DNA from: an uncultured bacterium
Lineage (GTDB): Bacteria > Bipolaricaulota > Bipolaricaulia > UBA7950 > UBA9294
Length of the DNA stretch: 8,857 nucleotides
NCBI GenBank assembly: GCA_903859225.1
Contig: CAIOLV010000024.1
Location: forward strand, 1-8,857
Reading direction: 5' to 3'
Shown here: piece after piece, positions 1 through 5,898 of the stretch
How positions within the stretch are numbered: position 1 is the first letter of the stretch
How the letters are laid out: each line of letters starts with the position of its first letter
Position numbers and translations under genes: made by a program
Notes under the pieces: model-generated
Databases searched by the model: none
What the model saw: only the letters and a program-made list of their open reading frames with translations
Told to the model about the DNA's origin: nothing

Positions 1-223
1 CATCTTCGCTCATCGCGTCGAACGACGCGGTCACTCCGACAGCGTCTTCCCGCGCGCCGATCGCCGACTCCAGCGCCGCCCGCCCGGCATCGTCGTAGTG
101 GATCGCGACATCTCCGCCGGCGGGGATGAGCGCCAGGGCGGCGTCAAGCGCCGCGTCAGCCCACGCGAGGGGAGCGATGGCGAGGCAGATGACGCCGACA
201 GCCAATGCAACTCGGTTCATCAT
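1..223 (-). CDS. Secreted protein of unknown function, N-terminal part only
   Basis: This minus-strand reading frame is open from an ATG at 223-221 to the window edge and gives 74 residues; the C-terminal part lies outside the window. The start MMNRVALAVGVICLAIAPLA is a classic signal peptide: Arg4, a hydrophobic core at residues 5-19, and an A20-W21-A22 motif for signal peptidase I cleavage before Asp23. There is no cysteine at the cleavage site, so it is not an obvious lipoprotein. The mature part seen is rich in Ala, Asp and Glu and matches no family I recognise. A strong Shine-Dalgarno sequence (AAGGAGG, complement of 233-239) lies nine bases before the first ATG, and a promoter lies further upstream. 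A second ATG follows directly (220-218), so the start could be one codon later. The gene is real on the strength of ribosome site, signal peptide and promoter; its function is unknown. Confidence 0.72.
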   Translation of the reverse strand, partial: MMNRVALAVGVICLAIAPLAWADAALDAALALIPAGGDVAIHYDDAGRAALESAIGAREDAVGVTASFDAMSED

Positions 224-257
224 TCGGGTCCCCCTCCTTGCCTCTCGAATGGCCTTG

Positions 258-285
258 ACTATAGCCGATCGATCGGGGCACTCAA
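258..285 (-). promoter_or_regulatory. Promoter for the minus-strand secreted-protein gene
   Basis: Reading the minus strand, TTGAGT (complement of 280-285) and TATAGT (complement of 258-263) are separated by 16 bases and match the sigma-70 consensus at 4 of 6 and 5 of 6 positions. Transcription would begin around 250-252, about 28 bases before the ATG and upstream of the AAGGAGG ribosome site. Position and spacing agree with the gene it would serve. No experimental data support it. Confidence 0.5.
265..276. promoter_or_regulatory. 12-bp perfect palindrome, possible operator
   Basis: CCGATCGATCGG is a perfect inverted repeat without a central spacer. It lies within the 16-base spacer of the minus-strand promoter and about 27 bases upstream of the ferredoxin -35 box, so a dimeric regulator bound there could affect the divergent pair. 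Short CGATCG-type palindromes are common by chance in G+C-rich DNA, so the regulatory reading is weak. Confidence 0.2.
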
Positions 286-302
286 AACGGGACGGCGGGC
301 GG

Positions 303-331
303 TTGGCTCTCCTCCGCGGCTGTGCTATCCT
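303..331 (+). promoter_or_regulatory. Promoter of the ferredoxin gene
   Basis: TTGGCT (303-308) and TATCCT (326-331) are separated by exactly 17 bases, each matching the sigma-70 consensus at 4 of 6 positions. Transcription would begin near 338, which leaves a leader of about 25 bases containing the ribosome site GGAGG (354-358) before the ATG at 363. Confidence 0.5.
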
Positions 332-362
332 TCCGCCACCTCATCGGGAGGAAGGAGGAATC

Positions 363-545
363 ATGTCCAAGCCGGTCGTCGATCCAGACATGTGCGTGGG
401 CTGCGGTCTTTGCGCTCAGGTCTGCTCGGACGTCTTCGAACTGAAGTCGGACGGAAAAGCTCATGTCGTCAAGGGCGCCGACTACGATGACGACTGCATC
501 CAGGATGCGGTCGATCAGTGCCCGGTTGGAGCCATCAGCGAGTAG
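363..545 (+). CDS. Ferredoxin, single [4Fe-4S] cluster
   Basis: A 60-residue cytoplasmic electron carrier. The motif C11-x2-C14-x2-C17 together with C53-P54 supplies the four cluster ligands, as in single-cluster ferredoxins of Thermotoga, Pyrococcus and Desulfovibrio. Two further cysteines, C21 and C45, occupy the places where those proteins carry a structural disulfide in the vestige of a second cluster site. Length and layout agree closely with the Thermotoga maritima ferredoxin as I remember it. The start is fixed by an excellent ribosome site (AAGGAGG, 352-358) four bases before ATG 363; the longer open frame upstream is not coding. It has its own promoter and terminator, so it appears monocistronic. 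Redox partners cannot be told from this window, but family members commonly serve pyruvate:ferredoxin oxidoreductase, hydrogenases and related enzymes. Confidence 0.93.
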   Translation: MSKPVVDPDMCVGCGLCAQVCSDVFELKSDGKAHVVKGADYDDDCIQDAVDQCPVGAISE

Positions 546-568
546 TTCAGCAGAGTGTTGGAAGGGAG

Positions 569-622
569 CGCGGAGAGTGCGCGGCTTTCGAGCCTGCGGC
601 TCTCCGCGTTTCTCTCTTTCTT
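569..622 (+). terminator. Intrinsic terminator after the ferredoxin gene
   Basis: A perfect 9-bp stem, CGCGGAGAG (569-577) with CTCTCCGCG (600-608), encloses an inner GGCT-TTCG-AGCC hairpin (583-594), which is a stable UUCG-type tetraloop. The outer stem runs straight into the T-rich tract TTTCTCTCTTTCTT (609-622). It begins 24 bases after the ferredoxin stop codon. The structure separates the ferredoxin from the phospholipase gene downstream. Confidence 0.75.
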
Positions 623-655
623 GTTGCAGACGGCCGTTCGCCCCCGCCTTTCTCT

Positions 656-684
656 TTGCCTCACCCTCTGTGGAAGGCTAGGAT
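656..684 (+). promoter_or_regulatory. Candidate promoter for the patatin-transporter-SahH unit
   Basis: TTGCCT (656-661) and TAGGAT (679-684) are 17 bases apart, each matching the sigma-70 consensus at 4 of 6 positions. They lie after the ferredoxin terminator, where a new promoter is needed. Transcription would begin near 691. That would exclude the ATG at 683, which overlaps the -10 box, and would favour the GTG at 701. Confidence 0.35.
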
Positions 685-700
685 GGGCCCTGGAGGTGGC

Positions 701-1579
701 GTGGCGAAACCGATCGTCGGACTTGCTCTCTCGAGCGGTGGCGCGCGGGGATCCGCGCACATTGGGGTTCTCCGGGTTCTCGAGGAGAACGGAATCGTCC
801 CCGATCTGATCGCTGGGACGAGCATGGGGGCCTACGTGGGTGGAGCCTACGCATGCGGCGCCTCTCTCGACGACCTCGAACACGAGTGGCGTTCTACATC
901 CTTCCTTCGCGCGGCAAAGACGTTGCTGCCGACGATTCCGTGGTCCGGCTGGACGTCGGGCGGCGAGGTCGTGCGGATGCTTCGGCGCTCGTTCGGCGAC
1001 GCCACGTTCCGTGAACTGGAGCGGCCTTTCGCGGCGGTAGCGACGGACCTCGAGTCCGGGTCACCGTACGTGATCACGGACGGGAGCCTCGTCGAGGCGG
1101 TGCGCGCCAGCCTTTCCGTCCCCGGGTTGTTCACGCCGGTGTGGGTGAACGATCATCTTCTCATCGACGGTGGCGTGTCCGATCCGCTCCCGCTTCGCGT
1201 CGCACGAGAGATGGGCGCCGACGTGGTGATCGCCGTCGACGTTCTCGTCGACCCCGCCGACGTGCACATGTCCGGCCTTCCGTACTTCGGAGCGAAAGAC
1301 CGCCGCCTCAATATCGCCAAGACGGTCCGGCCCGACGAGGCCTGCACGCGCAGGTACCACCCGAGCGTCTTTGCCGTTCTCTTCCAGATGTCGACCGTCT
1401 TCCAGCGCGGGCTGTGCGACGCCGCGCTTGCTGCTTTGCCTCCCGACGTGCACGTGCGCCCCGACTTCTCCGCGGATCCGCCGACCTACACCCGGGTCGG
1501 CTGCGGGATCGAGGCCGGCGCGACGGCGGCTCGTCTCGCTCTTCCCGCGATTCGGCGGGCGATCGCGTCGGTCGATTGA
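701..1579 (+). CDS. Patatin-like phospholipase (RssA/YchK type)
   Basis: A serine acyl hydrolase expected to cleave acyl chains from phospholipids or other lipid esters through a Ser-Asp dyad. From GTG 701 the protein has 292 residues. The glycine-rich oxyanion segment is S12-GGARG17, the nucleophile elbow is G39-T-S41-M-G43, and the catalytic aspartate is in D156-G157-G158. All the active-site elements are present. There is no signal peptide or membrane segment, so it is probably cytoplasmic or peripheral to the membrane. I chose GTG 701 because GGAGG (692-696) lies four bases before it, the same spacing as at the ferredoxin, and because family members usually begin just before the 'GLALSSGGARG' strand. 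An in-frame ATG at 683 would add a glycine-rich extension (MGPGGG) and has a poorer ribosome site. The transporter gene follows after 14 bases. The natural substrate is unknown. Confidence 0.88.
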   Translation: MAKPIVGLALSSGGARGSAHIGVLRVLEENGIVPDLIAGTSMGAYVGGAYACGASLDDLEHEWRSTSFLRAAKTLLPTIPWSGWTSGGEVVRMLRRSFGDATFRELERPFAAVATDLESGSPYVITDGSLVEAVRASLSVPGLFTPVWVNDHLLIDGGVSDPLPLRVAREMGADVVIAVDVLVDPADVHMSGLPYFGAKDRRLNIAKTVRPDEACTRRYHPSVFAVLFQMSTVFQRGLCDAALAALPPDVHVRPDFSADPPTYTRVGCGIEAGATAARLALPAIRRAIASVD

Positions 1580-1593
1580 CGCTCCGCCAAACC

Positions 1594-2511
1594 ATGGAGA
1601 ACCGAGTCTCGTTCTACGCGAGGATCGCTCTCGGAGTCGCTGCAGTATCTTCCGGCGGCGTGCTCGTCCGCCTCGCGGCCGGCGCATCGCCGCTCGCCGT
1701 GGCCGCTTGGCGGCTCGTCCTCGCGTCCGCCGTCGTCGTGCCTCTCGCTGCGGCGCGGGGCACGCTGCAAGCTATTCGGCGTAGAGATCTCGTTCTCGGG
1801 ATCTTGAGCGGCGCGGCTCTCGCCGCCCACTTCGTCCTCTGGATCTCGTCGCTCGAGTTCACATCCGTGGCCAGCTCCGTGCTGTTCGTCAGCACTCACC
1901 CTCTCTTCGTCGCGATCGGAGGGGCGCTGTTCCTCGGGGAGCGGGTCGGTCGGTCGGTCGCGCTCGGGATCGGAATTACCCTCCTAGGCGGAGTCCTCGT
2001 GGGCTCGAGCGACCTCACGCTCGGCGCCTGGGTCGGCGATCTGCTCGCGCTCGGGGGAGGCCTGTTCGCCGCGATCTACTTCCTCATCGGCCGCCGCCTC
2101 CGCCCGCACGTGTCGCTCGTCGACTACACAGCCGTTACCTACGGCACCGCGGCGGTTCTCACGCTCGCCGCATGCTTGGTCTTCCGCGTCCGCCTCATCG
2201 GGTTCGCCCCGCAAACCTACCTGTGGCTGGGGCTCCTAGCCATCGGGCCTCAGCTCATCGGGCACTCGACGTTCAACTGGGCCCTGCGCCACCTCCCGGC
2301 AGCCAAGGTGTCGGTCCTCATCCTCGGGGAACCGGTTGGCGCGGCCCTCCTCGCGTACTTGGTGTTTGGCGAAACGCTCACATGGCTCCGCGCGCTGGGA
2401 GCGGTCATCATTCTGGTCGGCATCTACGTCAGCCTTCGCAGCAAGGAGGTCATCGATGGAACAAGGTCGGGAGAAGATCGAGTGGGCAGCGAGTCACATG
2501 CCGCTCCTTAG
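1594..2511 (+). CDS. EamA/DMT-superfamily transporter, ten membrane helices
   Basis: An inner-membrane carrier of 305 residues with the duplicated EamA layout: about ten hydrophobic helices, roughly residues 8-27, 33-52, 66-87, 92-113, 120-138, 146-165, 175-200, 210-230, 238-262 and 266-284. Hallmarks are 'SLEFTSVASSVLFVSTHPLF' ending in a Gly-Glu-Arg segment in the first half, and 'LPAAKVSVLILGEPVGAALL' with a later 'FGETLT' in the second. Family members export or import amino acids, nucleobases, SAM/SAH or other metabolites; the substrate cannot be read from sequence. ATG 1594 lacks a clear ribosome site, so translation probably depends on reinitiation from the phospholipase gene 14 bases upstream; a TTG at 1576 overlapping that gene's stop is an alternative. 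The hydrophilic tail after helix 10 (about residues 285-305) overlaps the start of the SahH gene and includes its ribosome site. Confidence 0.88.
   Translation: MENRVSFYARIALGVAAVSSGGVLVRLAAGASPLAVAAWRLVLASAVVVPLAAARGTLQAIRRRDLVLGILSGAALAAHFVLWISSLEFTSVASSVLFVSTHPLFVAIGGALFLGERVGRSVALGIGITLLGGVLVGSSDLTLGAWVGDLLALGGGLFAAIYFLIGRRLRPHVSLVDYTAVTYGTAAVLTLAACLVFRVRLIGFAPQTYLWLGLLAIGPQLIGHSTFNWALRHLPAAKVSVLILGEPVGAALLAYLVFGETLTWLRALGAVIILVGIYVSLRSKEVIDGTRSGEDRVGSESHAAP
1944..1959 (+). repeat. Tetranucleotide microrepeat (GGTC)x4 inside the transporter gene
   Basis: Four uninterrupted GGTC units lie in the coding sequence around the Arg-Val-Gly-Arg-Ser-Val segment between helices 4 and 5. Gain or loss of one unit would shift the frame. 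Four copies is short for a phase-variable tract and may be chance in G+C-rich DNA. Confidence 0.3.
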
Positions 2512-3664
2512 AGGGCTGCAGCGCGAGTTCGCGTCGGAGCAGCCGTTTCGCGGGCGCCGCATCTCCATGAGCATCCACCTCGAGGCCAAAACGGCGTGCC
2601 TGGCCATCCTCCTACGCGACGGCGGAGCGCGCATGGCGGTCACAGGCAGCAACCCGCTCTCAACGCAAGATGACGTCGCCCAAGCCCTCGCAGAGGAAGA
2701 AGGAATCTCGGTGTACGCGCGGCGAGGGGTCTCCGCGCAGGAGTACACGGACCACCTTCGCCAAGCGCTGTCGGCGCACCCGGACCTCGTACTTGACGAC
2801 GGCGGCGACTTGGTTCAGATCCTTCACGAGGACGGCGCGCGCGGCGTTCTGGGCGGCTGTGAGGAGACAACAACCGGCGTCGCCCGCTTGCGACGCCGCG
2901 CAAGTCGCGGTGAGCTCGCGTTCCCGATGTTCGCGGTGAACGACGCACGGATGAAGTGCTTGTTTGACAACCGACATGGGACCGGCCAGTCCGTGTGGGA
3001 CGCGATGCTCCGCTCGACGAACCTGCTCATCGCGGGGAGGAGCGTCGTCGTCGCCGGCTACGGATGGTGCGGGCGCGGGATCGCTCTGCGAGCGCGCGGA
3101 CTCGGAGCGCGTGTCACCGTAACAGAGGTCGACCCGGTGAAGGCGATCGAGGCGGCGATGGACGGGTTCTCCGTGGCCCCGATGCGCCAGGCCATTGAGA
3201 GCGCCGACTTCGTCGTCACCGCCACGGGGTGCATCGACGTCGTGTCCGGGGACGACTTGGCGGTTGCCAAGGATGGCGTCCTTCTGGCGAATGCAGGGCA
3301 CTTCAACGTGGAGATCAACCTCGACGACCTGCGCCGCCTAACTCGCGCGAGTCGAACCGTTCGACCCGGCATCGCTGAGCACACGCTCGCGAACGGCCGG
3401 CGAATCTATCTTCTCGGCGAAGGGCGCTTGGTCAATCTCGTCCTCGGCGATGGACACCCGGTCGAGATCATGGACATCTCGTTCGCGCTCCAGGCGCTCA
3501 CGCTGCGGCACATCGTGTCCCACCCCAAGCTTCCTCCGGCCGTCTACGCCGTGCCGGAGGAGGTGGACGTTGAGGTGGCACGCCGCCGTCTGGCTGCTAC
3601 CGCGACCTCCATCGACGAGTGGACGGAGGCCCAACGTGCGTACATGAACACGGGCGGCGCGTGA
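2456..3664 (+). CDS. ahcY: S-adenosylhomocysteine hydrolase (adenosylhomocysteinase)
   Basis: This cytoplasmic enzyme reversibly splits S-adenosylhomocysteine, the product of SAM-dependent methylation, into adenosine and homocysteine using tightly bound NAD. The 402-residue protein carries the family's motifs in order: 'MSIHLEAKTA' (38-47), 'GSNPLSTQDD' (64-73), D114-DGGD-118, 'CEETTTGV' (135-142), the catalytic Lys167/Asp171/Asn172 segment, the NAD-binding loop G201-YGWCGRG-208 with Glu224 after the second strand, then 'NAGHFNVEI' and 'GDGHPVEIMDISFALQ'. Length, the 'GYGWCGRG' loop and the lack of the C-terminal Lys/Tyr tail of animal enzymes put it with the short Thermotoga/archaeal-like form. 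ATG 2456 follows the best ribosome site in the window (AAGGAGGT, 2443-2450); the open frame extending upstream is not coding. It overlaps the transporter gene by 56 bases, so the two are co-transcribed and probably translationally coupled. Confidence 0.96.
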   Translation: MEQGREKIEWAASHMPLLRGLQREFASEQPFRGRRISMSIHLEAKTACLAILLRDGGARMAVTGSNPLSTQDDVAQALAEEEGISVYARRGVSAQEYTDHLRQALSAHPDLVLDDGGDLVQILHEDGARGVLGGCEETTTGVARLRRRASRGELAFPMFAVNDARMKCLFDNRHGTGQSVWDAMLRSTNLLIAGRSVVVAGYGWCGRGIALRARGLGARVTVTEVDPVKAIEAAMDGFSVAPMRQAIESADFVVTATGCIDVVSGDDLAVAKDGVLLANAGHFNVEINLDDLRRLTRASRTVRPGIAEHTLANGRRIYLLGEGRLVNLVLGDGHPVEIMDISFALQALTLRHIVSHPKLPPAVYAVPEEVDVEVARRRLAATATSIDEWTEAQRAYMNTGGA

Positions 3665-3697
3665 CGGCCACCTCTACCGGAGGCACCCGCGCGCGAG

Positions 3698-3703
3698 TAC
3701 AAT
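3698..3703 (+). promoter_or_regulatory. -10-like box upstream of the S41 peptidase gene
   Basis: TACAAT matches the sigma-70 -10 consensus at 5 of 6 positions and stands out in G+C-rich sequence. It lies in the 62-base gap after the SahH gene. Transcription would begin near 3710, just before the GTGAGG ribosome site (3718-3723). I see no convincing -35 box 16-18 bases upstream and no terminator for the SahH gene, so read-through from upstream is also possible. Confidence 0.35.
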
Positions 3704-3726
3704 CCTCGCCAAGCGGGGTGAGGCAC

Positions 3727-4905
3727 ATGATGCGAACCTTCGGACGGAGAGTCGTTGCGGTTCTGCTTCCGACCTTCGTGGTCGTGTGCGTAGTCAGCAC
3801 CAGCGGGTCGCTGCAGCAGACGCCCACCAATCTGTTCGACCCGGTCTACCAGATCTACCAATACGTCCAGAGCTACTTCTACAAGCCGGAATTGATCGAC
3901 GATCAGAAGGCTCTGTACGGGGCGATGAAGGGCGTCGTCGAGGAACTGGACGACCCCTACAGCGAATTTCTCGATCCCACGGAGCTCACGCAATTCAACG
4001 AGAGCCTTGAGGGCGAGTTCAGCGGCGTCGGCATCGAACTCTCGATCAAGGATAGTGTGCTGTCGGTGATCACCCCGCTCGTCGGCACTCCGGCGGAGGC
4101 CGCGGGCATCGTCGCCGGCGATCAGATCCTCGCGATCGACGGAGAGTCGACGGAGGGGACCACGCTTTCCGAGGCCGGCGTGCGCATCCGCGGACAGACG
4201 GGAACCACGGTCACTCTCACGATCCGTCATGGGGATGGGACGATCGTCGACATCCCCATCGTCCGAGCGCAGATCACGATTGACCCCGTCACGAGCAGCA
4301 CGTTGGCCGACGGGACGATCGGCTACATCCGCATCCTGAGATTCGAGTCGGAAACGGTGGCTATGCTCGACACGGCACTCGGCTCGTTCGATCTTGAGTC
4401 GATGACCGGGCTCGTGCTCGATCTCCGCAACGACCCGGGCGGTTTGATGCCCGCCGCAATCTCCACCGCCAGCCGCTTCATCGACGAGGGCATCGTGCTC
4501 CGCACGCAAGACCGCCTCGCTGGGGAGAAGCTCTACTGGTCGAAAGGGAATCGAGTGCCGAACCTGCCCTTGGCGATCTTGATCAACCGCGGTAGCGCCA
4601 GCGCCTCGGAGATCACCGCCGGCGCGATTCGCGACAACAACATGGGCATCCTCATCGGCGAAACGTCCTATGGCAAAGGCGTGTTCCAGCAGTTGATCGA
4701 TTTCCCCGATGGGTCCGCGCTCAAGATCACGGCCGGCGAGTATTTCACTCCGGCCGGTCGCGTCGTCAACGACATCGGCCTAGCGCCCGATATCGCCGTC
4801 GCATCAGACGGAGACCCGATCGCGGTCGCAGTGCAATGGATCCAGGAGCACACAGGCATGCTCATGCCGATTGACCTGGGAACGCCTCCCACGCCCACGC
4901 CATGA
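3727..4905 (+). CDS. S41-family C-terminal processing peptidase (CtpA/Prc type)
   Basis: A periplasmic or extracytoplasmic serine protease that trims or degrades proteins from their C-termini. Of its 392 residues, about 9-23 form a hydrophobic signal or anchor segment after a basic RTFGRR start. A helical region with 'LDDPYSEFLDP', typical of the family, is followed by a PDZ domain (about 98-180) and the S41 catalytic domain (about 195-375). The catalytic triad is visible: Ser292 in GSA-S-ASE, Lys317 in YGKG, and Gln321. The C-terminus ends in a short Thr/Pro tail. There is no lipobox cysteine. The start is ATG 3727 or the adjacent ATG 3730; the latter has better spacing (six bases) from GAGG (3720-3723). 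It leads a four-gene plus-strand run and shares an ATGA with the gpsA start. Substrates are not identifiable here. Confidence 0.93.
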   Translation: MMRTFGRRVVAVLLPTFVVVCVVSTSGSLQQTPTNLFDPVYQIYQYVQSYFYKPELIDDQKALYGAMKGVVEELDDPYSEFLDPTELTQFNESLEGEFSGVGIELSIKDSVLSVITPLVGTPAEAAGIVAGDQILAIDGESTEGTTLSEAGVRIRGQTGTTVTLTIRHGDGTIVDIPIVRAQITIDPVTSSTLADGTIGYIRILRFESETVAMLDTALGSFDLESMTGLVLDLRNDPGGLMPAAISTASRFIDEGIVLRTQDRLAGEKLYWSKGNRVPNLPLAILINRGSASASEITAGAIRDNNMGILIGETSYGKGVFQQLIDFPDGSALKITAGEYFTPAGRVVNDIGLAPDIAVASDGDPIAVAVQWIQEHTGMLMPIDLGTPPTPTP

Positions 4906-5894
4906 GGTTCGCGGTCCTCGGCGCTGGAGGGTGGGGAACGGCGTTCTCCAGATTCCTCGCGAACGCCGGCCACGAAACGACGCTGTGGGTTCGCAGTCCG
5001 GATCGAGCTGAGATCATCTCCCGCATGCGGGAGAACGAGAAGTACTTGCCCGGAGTCCACCTCCCCCTGGAACGCCTTGTCGTCACGCACGACCTCGAAC
5101 AGGCGTCGCGCAGCGACGCCTTCTTCCTCGCGGTTCCGTCGTTTGCGATGGCGGAGACGTGCGAGCGCGTCGTGCCGTTTCTGCCGCAGCGCCCGGTCCT
5201 CGTCAGCCTCGCAAAGGGGCTCGACCGCGCCACGAGGCAGACGATGTCAGACGTTCTCAAAGCCCGCGTCCCGGACTCGACCGTGTTCGCGCTCTCCGGC
5301 CCGAGTCACGCCGAAGAGGTCGGGCGGGACATGCCCACGGCCGTAGTCCTCGCAGGGGAGGACCAGGACCTCGGGCACAGGCTCCAGCGCGCGATCGGGA
5401 CGAGTCGGTTCCGCGTCTACTTGTCGAGCGACCTTCACGGCGTCGAAGTCTGCGCAGCGGTAAAGAACATCATCGCCCTCGCCACAGGCATTTCCGACGG
5501 GCTGGGCTACGGTGATAACACGCGCGGTGCGCTCATCACACGCGGCCTGGCGGAGATGGTTCGTTTCGGAAGGCCCTTGGGTGTCCGAGATGCGACCTTC
5601 TTCGGGCTGTCGGGCCTCGGCGATCTTGTGGCAACCTGCACCAGCCTGCATAGCCGAAATCGCGCCGTCGGCGTTCGACTGGGTCGCGGCGAACGCCTCG
5701 ACGCCATCCTGAACGACATGGTGATGGTCGCCGAGGGAGTCTACGCCACGCGCATCGTGCGCGACATGGCGAGAGCGCAGAACATCGAGATGCCGATCAC
5801 CGAGGCCGTCGACCGCCTGCTCGAAGGCAGCGCCGACCCGCTGTCCCTCGTCGACGAAATCATGACCCGCGAGCCCAAGGTCGAGGGACACTAG
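4902..5894 (+). CDS. gpsA: Glycerol-3-phosphate dehydrogenase [NAD(P)+]
   Basis: This cytoplasmic enzyme reduces dihydroxyacetone phosphate to sn-glycerol 3-phosphate, the backbone precursor of bacterial phospholipids. The 330-residue length is normal for the family. The N-terminal Rossmann loop is G7-AGGWG-12; S132-GPSHAEEV is the conserved central strand; the catalytic Lys188 lies in 'VKNIIALATGISDGLGYG' followed by 'NTRGALITRG'; and 'GLSGLGDLVATC' is the C-terminal signature. The start codon overlaps the peptidase stop as ATGA (4902-4905) and there is no strong ribosome site, so translational coupling to the upstream gene is likely. The next gene follows after only four bases. Nothing in the protein looks degraded or unusual. 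Confidence 0.97.
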   Translation: MRFAVLGAGGWGTAFSRFLANAGHETTLWVRSPDRAEIISRMRENEKYLPGVHLPLERLVVTHDLEQASRSDAFFLAVPSFAMAETCERVVPFLPQRPVLVSLAKGLDRATRQTMSDVLKARVPDSTVFALSGPSHAEEVGRDMPTAVVLAGEDQDLGHRLQRAIGTSRFRVYLSSDLHGVEVCAAVKNIIALATGISDGLGYGDNTRGALITRGLAEMVRFGRPLGVRDATFFGLSGLGDLVATCTSLHSRNRAVGVRLGRGERLDAILNDMVMVAEGVYATRIVRDMARAQNIEMPITEAVDRLLEGSADPLSLVDEIMTREPKVEGH

Positions 5895-5898
5895 GCGC

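Noticed and set aside
255..283. TTGACT on the plus strand as a -35 box for the ferredoxin gene
   Set aside because: There is no -10-like hexamer 16-18 bases downstream; the TTGGCT-17-TATCCT pair closer to the gene fits better.
1944..1959. (GGTC)x4 as a phase-variation switch for the transporter
   Set aside because: Four units are too few to expect frequent slippage, and the gene is intact in frame; kept only as a minor repeat feature.
3671..3684. Small inverted repeat CCTC...GAGG after the SahH gene as a terminator
   Set aside because: The stem is only four base pairs and no T-rich tract follows, so it does not support termination.
3544..4509. Long open frame on the minus strand (321 codons) opposite the SahH and S41 peptidase genes
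   Set aside because: Its translation is rich in Arg, Asp and Glu with no recognisable domain, and it lies antisense to two well-supported genes. Such frames arise from biased codon use in G+C-rich DNA.
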